DNA from: Anaeramoeba flamelloides | Lineage: Eukaryota; Metamonada; Anaeramoebidae | Assembly (NCBI GenBank): GCA_027625915.1 | Contig: JANTQA010000057.1 | Location: forward strand, 10,354,001-10,418,000 | Direction: 5' to 3' | DNA length: 64,000 nt | Part shown: one piece after another, positions 59,556 to 64,000 of the stretch | How the letters are laid out: each line of letters opens with the position of its first letter | Position numbering within the stretch: position 1 is the first letter of the stretch | Made by a program: the position numbers and the translations under genes | The notes under the pieces: generated by a model | The model's input: the letters and a program-made list of their open reading frames with translations, nothing else | Database searches by the model: none | Told to the model about the DNA's origin: nothing

Positions 59556-60692
59556 TCCGTTAGGTTTTCCAAAATTTAAAAGAATTGAGATAAATCTTTG
59601 ATTTTACTCTATTCTTTTAAATTCTGGAAAACCGTCATTAGCTTTTTTTTAATTTGAGAAATAAAAAGAAAATTTTTGAAATTTTCTTTTAATTTCTTAA
59701 ATTAAAAAAAAGCGCCGTTAGGTTTTTTTAACTTTTTGAAATGTAAAGAAAATTTATTTAATTTTCTTAACATTACAAAAATTTAAAAAAACCTAGGTAC
59801 TCTACGGCACTCTACGTACACTTCCGTTAAGTTTTTTTTAATTTTGGTAATAAACAGAAAATTTATAAAATTTTTGGTTTCAAAACAAAAAGTAAAAAAA
59901 AAAACCGCGGTTAGGTTTTTTTGAGTTTTCTATTTATTTAGAAAATCAATTGATTTTCTCAATGGTTTTTTTTAATTTTTGTAATAAACAGAAAATTTAC
60001 AAAAATTTTCACTTTATTTCAAAAAGTAAAAAAAAAACTAGGACACTTTCCATTAGGTTTTTTTTATTTTTTCTAATAAACAGAAAATTTATAAAATTTT
60101 TGGTTTCAAAACAAAAAGTAAAAAAAAAAACCGCGGTTAGGTTTTCTTGAGTTTTCTGTTTATTTGTAAAACCAATAGATTTTCGTTAGGTTTTTTTGAG
60201 TTTTCTATTTAATTGTGAAGTGTTCTAGGTTTTTTTGAGGTTTTCTATTTTATTTCTGAAGTGTTCTAGGTTTTTTTTACTTTTTGAAATAAACAGAAAA
60301 TTTTAATAAATTTTCTGTTTATTACAAAAATTAAAAAAAACCATTGAGAAAATCAATTGATTTTCTAAATAAATAGAAAACTCAAAAAAACCTAACGAAA
60401 ATCTATTGATTTACCAAATAAAATAGAAAACCTCAAACAAACCTAGAACACTTAACATATAAAACAGAAAACCCCACGAAAAGCGCCGTTAGGCTTTCCC
60501 GAATTTAAAAGAACCAAGTTAAATCTAAGATTTTACTTTATTCTTTTAAATTCTGGAAAATCGCCGTTAGGTTTTTTTTAATTTTAGAAATGAAAAGTTA
60601 ATTTCTATAAATTTTCTTTTCATTTCTAAAAATTAAAAAACATAGGCACTCGAAGGCACTTGATAGCACTCTACGGACACTTTCAATATTTA
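59556..60692. repeat. GTTAGG hairpin cluster D (largest, in TAF5 intron)
   Basis: About 1.1 kb of back-to-back palindromes: TTAGGTTTTCCAAAATTTAAAAG... against ...CTTTTAAATTCTGGAAAACC; TTTTTTTTAATTTGAGAAAT against its inverse; GTTAGGTTTTTTTAACTTTT against AAAAACCTA; nested GTTTATTTCAAAAAGT and GAGTTTTCTATTTATTT modules with inverse partners hundreds of bases away (59930-59975 against 60345-60395). CCGCGGTTAGG occurs twice in direct repeat (about 59904 and 60130). Decamer linkers lie at about 59793-59825 and 60645-60685. Confidence 0.82.
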
Positions 60693-61135
60693 TCATCAGT
60701 TATTTTTTTTCCCGTATTTGAGTTTTTTTAGATTAGTAGAGTGTTTTCAAAACTATGCGTTATTATCTATTCAAAAAGTTATTCTAAAGTTGAATTTAAA
60801 GAAAATTCATACTCACATCCATTAGAAAAAAATTTACTCCAAAATAGACCTTTTTTCTAGACTAGAGACTTTCCAAAATCGTAGTACTATTAACAATAAT
60901 AAATACAACAGCCTCAAGATTTTTAAGAACTGAAATGTTGATTATATTGTGAAGAAACTCGATTAACAAGGATGAAATGATAATTGTAGTAATAGTTTTG
61001 TCTAACTTTTTTTTTTCAATTTTATTTTTTCACAATAGTGATGTGTACCAGTATGAGAAACATTATGCTTGAATTTTGTGATTTGGTGAAAAAATGAATT
61101 TTACAAACAGATAGTTTAGCCTTCCTAATTGAAAA

Positions 61136-61500
61136 CACCATTTCAAAAATTGTTACTCACTTGAAATAATAAATTAAAATTAAATATATATAATATTTGT
61201 ATTTAATAACAATTAATAATAAAACATTTTTAATAATTCACTTTTTAACCATTCTAAACAAATAAAAAACACTGATATTTTAAAAATAAAAAAAATAAAA
61301 TCAAAAACTAAAAAAAAGTTAAATAATAATTTTTGAAATTAGCATTATTGATTTTTTATTACTGAATTTTCACATGAAAAAAACTTAACAAGAAGATTTT
61401 TTGCTAATAAATTGTTTTTAAAAGACCTTACATAGTCTCAGTTTTCTTAATGTTTATTGATATTTTCTAAGATTTTTTTTTTACTTTTCTGCCTGGTATT
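61136..61500 (+). repeat. Copy of the 34315-34690 block
   Basis: CAAAAATTGTTACTCACTTG, TCAAAAACTAAAAAAAAGTT, TTGATTTTTTATTACTGAAT and GACCTTACATAGTC are in the same order and orientation as at 34315-34690, without the flanking parts of that repeat. Confidence 0.55.
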
Positions 61501-61569
61501 TAAAGAAAATTTGAAAAGGATAAAAAAAAAATTAAGAAAAAAAAAAAAAAAAAAAGGATCAAAACAAAA

Positions 61570-62520
61570 GTAAAATTGAAAAAAAGCAACCTATTATTTT
61601 ATATTAACAAATTAAGTTAATTCTTGAAAATGTCAAACACATAATTTTCGTTTTATGTTTGAAAGTCTTGATTTAGAAAGAAAATTTTTTATTTTGTTAT
61701 TACTTTTAATAATTAATATTTCAATACAAATATCAGCCAATAAAACTAATTGGGGTATACATGATTTAATAAATGAATATTTGATCGAAGCCTAACAAAA
61801 TATTCTCAATTAAATTTAGATCTATTAAGCAAATTTTTTTTATTCTTAAAGGTTTTAAAAAAGTTTATTTTCTTTTCAAAAAATGAAAAAAAATTGAAAA
61901 AAAATTTTTTTAACAAATTGTTTGGTCTTATTCACAAGAAACCTTATAACTATTTAAATCATTTTTGTCAGAAAAAAAATGATTTTGAATTTTGAGGATA
62001 AAATTGCAAAATTCCCAAATATCTTGAAGAAAATTTTATTTTGAAAAATCAAATTTTATCTTAGAACAAAAACAAAATTTCTTGGTTAAACTTTTAAATG
62101 ACTTTAAAATTTTCATTATTATAACTATTCTTCTTGAATAAATGTAATTATTTTTCAATTAGTTGAATAAATCATTTTTTTGGTCAACCAAAAGAATTAT
62201 CTCAAAAAAGAAAAAAAATCCAAATATTAATATTCCTGGCAACATAGACTTTATATTGAATAATAATGGCCAAAACGGTAATAAACAGCCTAAAAACTTT
62301 TTATAATGTGAGAGAAATAAAATGAATTTAATTGTTTATTTTTTCGGAAAAAATGGAAAAAAAAAATTGATCTCACAAAAAAGATATTCTTTTTTGTGTT
62401 CCTATGTCGATCAGAATTTTATAACACTCAGTATATACAAAATTTGTAAGTAGAGAAATACCACCAATAACATATTTTAAAATTTTGCCTGGTTGTAGTA
62501 GAGTATGGATCCATTAAAAA
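61570..62520 (+). repeat. Inverted copy of the 25410-26370 dispersed repeat
   Basis: Reverse-complement match to 25410-26370, ending near CCACCAATAACATATTTTAAAA. Frame remnants on the plus strand keep [20 protein letters not shown] with stops elsewhere. It abuts the 61136-61500 block. Confidence 0.62.
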
Positions 62521-64000
62521 AATAATCATCCTGATATGAAAACATAAATAAATATATTTAAATTAATCCATTGCAACTGAAACCTTAAGGAAATAGGTGC
62601 AATTTACCAATTTTGAGTGACCATAGCTGATTTGGAATTGAATCATTAAAATCATTTCTTTAACTAAAAAAACATTGATTATTTTAATAAATAGGAGAGT
62701 GGAATATATCTGAATTTAATATATTTACATATAAATTAAAAAATGTAAATCAAAATAATTAAAAAATTGATCCAGAAAAAATAAAAAAAAAAAAAATCGT
62801 TTATTTATTGATCTTATGTTTAATATTTGATATAATTACTTCTTCCTCACCCAGTTTTATTTTTAATTCTTCAGGAAAAACTTTTATTTGTAAAATTATT
62901 GATTAATCAATTCTTTTCTATTTCTAAAAGAATTTTCAAAATGAATTTTAATTCCAAGTTTCATTTAAATTCATTTAATCCAGATTTAAAGAAAGAGAGA
63001 TATTTTTAAAATCCCTCTTCTTTAGAAAAATATAGATTTATTAGATGGATTTGTTTGAATTGATAATTATTTTTTCCCAATTGTAAAAATCAAAATCATT
63101 CTGAATCTGATTGAATTTTTTAACCATTTTTTATTCTCCTTTGAGCTGAATTTTAAAAGTTATTTTTTGGATTTTGATAATTCAATCCTTTTAATTTAAT
63201 ATTCAAAACAATATCCTTTGTTTTAGATTTGTTTGATAAAAATATTTAAAAAAGAATTTTAAAATTTGGTTTTGTAAAAAAAGTTTTTGTCAAAAATAAT
63301 AATAAATAGTAATGTGACCAAAAATTCAATGTAAAATATTTTTTATTCTCATCCAAATTAAAAAGACAAAAAAGAAAGAAATAACTTTTAAAAATAAACT
63401 TTTGGTTGGATTTTTTTTTCATTCTTGATTTCAACAAGTTTATTTGGAAAGGTACGATCTTTTTTGTTTGGTATTCAAAAAGAAAAGATTTGTTTAAAAT
63501 GTACACCTTTTTGGGTCTATTTTTTTGGTTTATTCTTGAATTAATTTCAAGCATTTAATAAATAACACATTCCTAGATTCAAAACCAAATTTAAAAAAAA
63601 AACAAAAAATTTAATTAAAAAGAACATGTTCAAAAATCAAAAAATGAAAGATTCAACTCTGATTTACTTTTATTCTTTTCAAAAACAGAGCAGTGAAAGA
63701 TATTTGGATTTCAAAGTTTTAATATCTCGTGACACTCAAAAAATTTTTTTTCAGTAAGGTTTCCTCACAATAATTTTTTTATAAAAATAGTAAAAAGTGC
63801 CTACTTCCTAATAACCATCTTTTTTTTATATATAATAATCTAAACCCCAATTCAAAATTTTTAACACACCAAAATTCGATTTGTGAAAAAAAAAACTTAT
63901 TTAATCAATTCAAGAAGAAATACCAAATTAGAACCATTCACTAATTGAAATGTTAACATCTGTTTATATTTTACAATACTCACAAAATAATAAATAAATA
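62521..64000. other. Continuation of the TAF5 intron or spacer
   Basis: AT-rich. No WD40-type exon, RNA gene or terminal-repeat element was seen. A minus-strand 102-codon frame (63246-63554) has no recognisable domain. Confidence 0.4.

Noticed and set aside
63246-63554. 102-codon minus-strand frame near the right edge
   Set aside because: Very Lys/Phe/Asn-rich, no domain, same composition as the spacer.
1-64000. CRISPR arrays, rRNA genes, LTR-type or capsid-bearing elements
   Set aside because: No regularly spaced identical repeats, no rRNA core sequences, and no paired long terminal repeats or related coding domains were recognised.

Overview
The window looks like nuclear DNA of an AT-rich (roughly 80% A+T by eye) single-celled eukaryote. 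The genes have spliceosomal GT-AG introns, encode typical eukaryotic core proteins, use the standard genetic code (TAA stops in all recognised genes), and carry Asn/Lys/Glu-rich low-complexity tracts. An amoeboid protist is likely. The protein style (N-T-N and K-E repeats) reminds me of Anaeramoeba or dictyostelid-like genomes, but this is a guess from style only.

Recognised genes, all on the + strand: a Ras-type small GTPase (3765-7225, five exons); a 20S proteasome alpha subunit of the PSMA4/Pre9 type (24002-27824, three exons); an intronless Spt7-like SAGA subunit with a bromodomain and histone-fold region (31095-33464); importin alpha with IBB domain and ARM repeats (36719-45670, eight exons); a DDX6/Dhh1-type DEAD-box RNA helicase (50067-52108, five exons); and the N-terminal half of TAF5 (58218-58910 and beyond), whose WD40 part is not in the window. 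Less certain are a 384-codon GC-richer open frame of unknown function (16437-17591), a two-exon candidate (15465-15955) and a few small open frames.

Some introns are very long (2.3 kb in Ras, 2.7 kb in PSMA4, 5.4 kb in importin alpha, at least 5.1 kb in TAF5), and they and the intergenic DNA are packed with repeats. I find Tc1/mariner-like MITEs with CAGT-type ends and TA target duplications (four copies of one family plus singletons), a 0.5 kb MITE with GGACACA-type ends (two copies), a 375 bp MITE (two copies), elements with GGG-type ends beside TTAA or TTAA-like sites (three), a MITE inserted inside another element's terminal repeat, three 5'-truncated or degraded LINE pieces, and a mosaic family of 0.4-1.6 kb dispersed repeats.

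The most unusual item is a family of clustered hairpins at four sites (24816-25245, 29487-29775, 38699-39270, 59556-60692). Each cluster is a chain of long imperfect palindromes, mostly opened by GTTAGG and closed by CCTA, joined by short runs of a CTACGGCACT-like decamer. Three of the four lie inside introns of conserved genes. I do not recognise this as any named element.

Functionally the genes are housekeeping: signalling (Ras), protein turnover (proteasome), transcription (Spt7 and TAF5, which in yeast share the SAGA complex), nuclear import (importin alpha) and mRNA decay/translation control (DDX6). Nothing suggests an operon or gene cluster. All coordinates, splice sites and repeat comparisons were read by eye.
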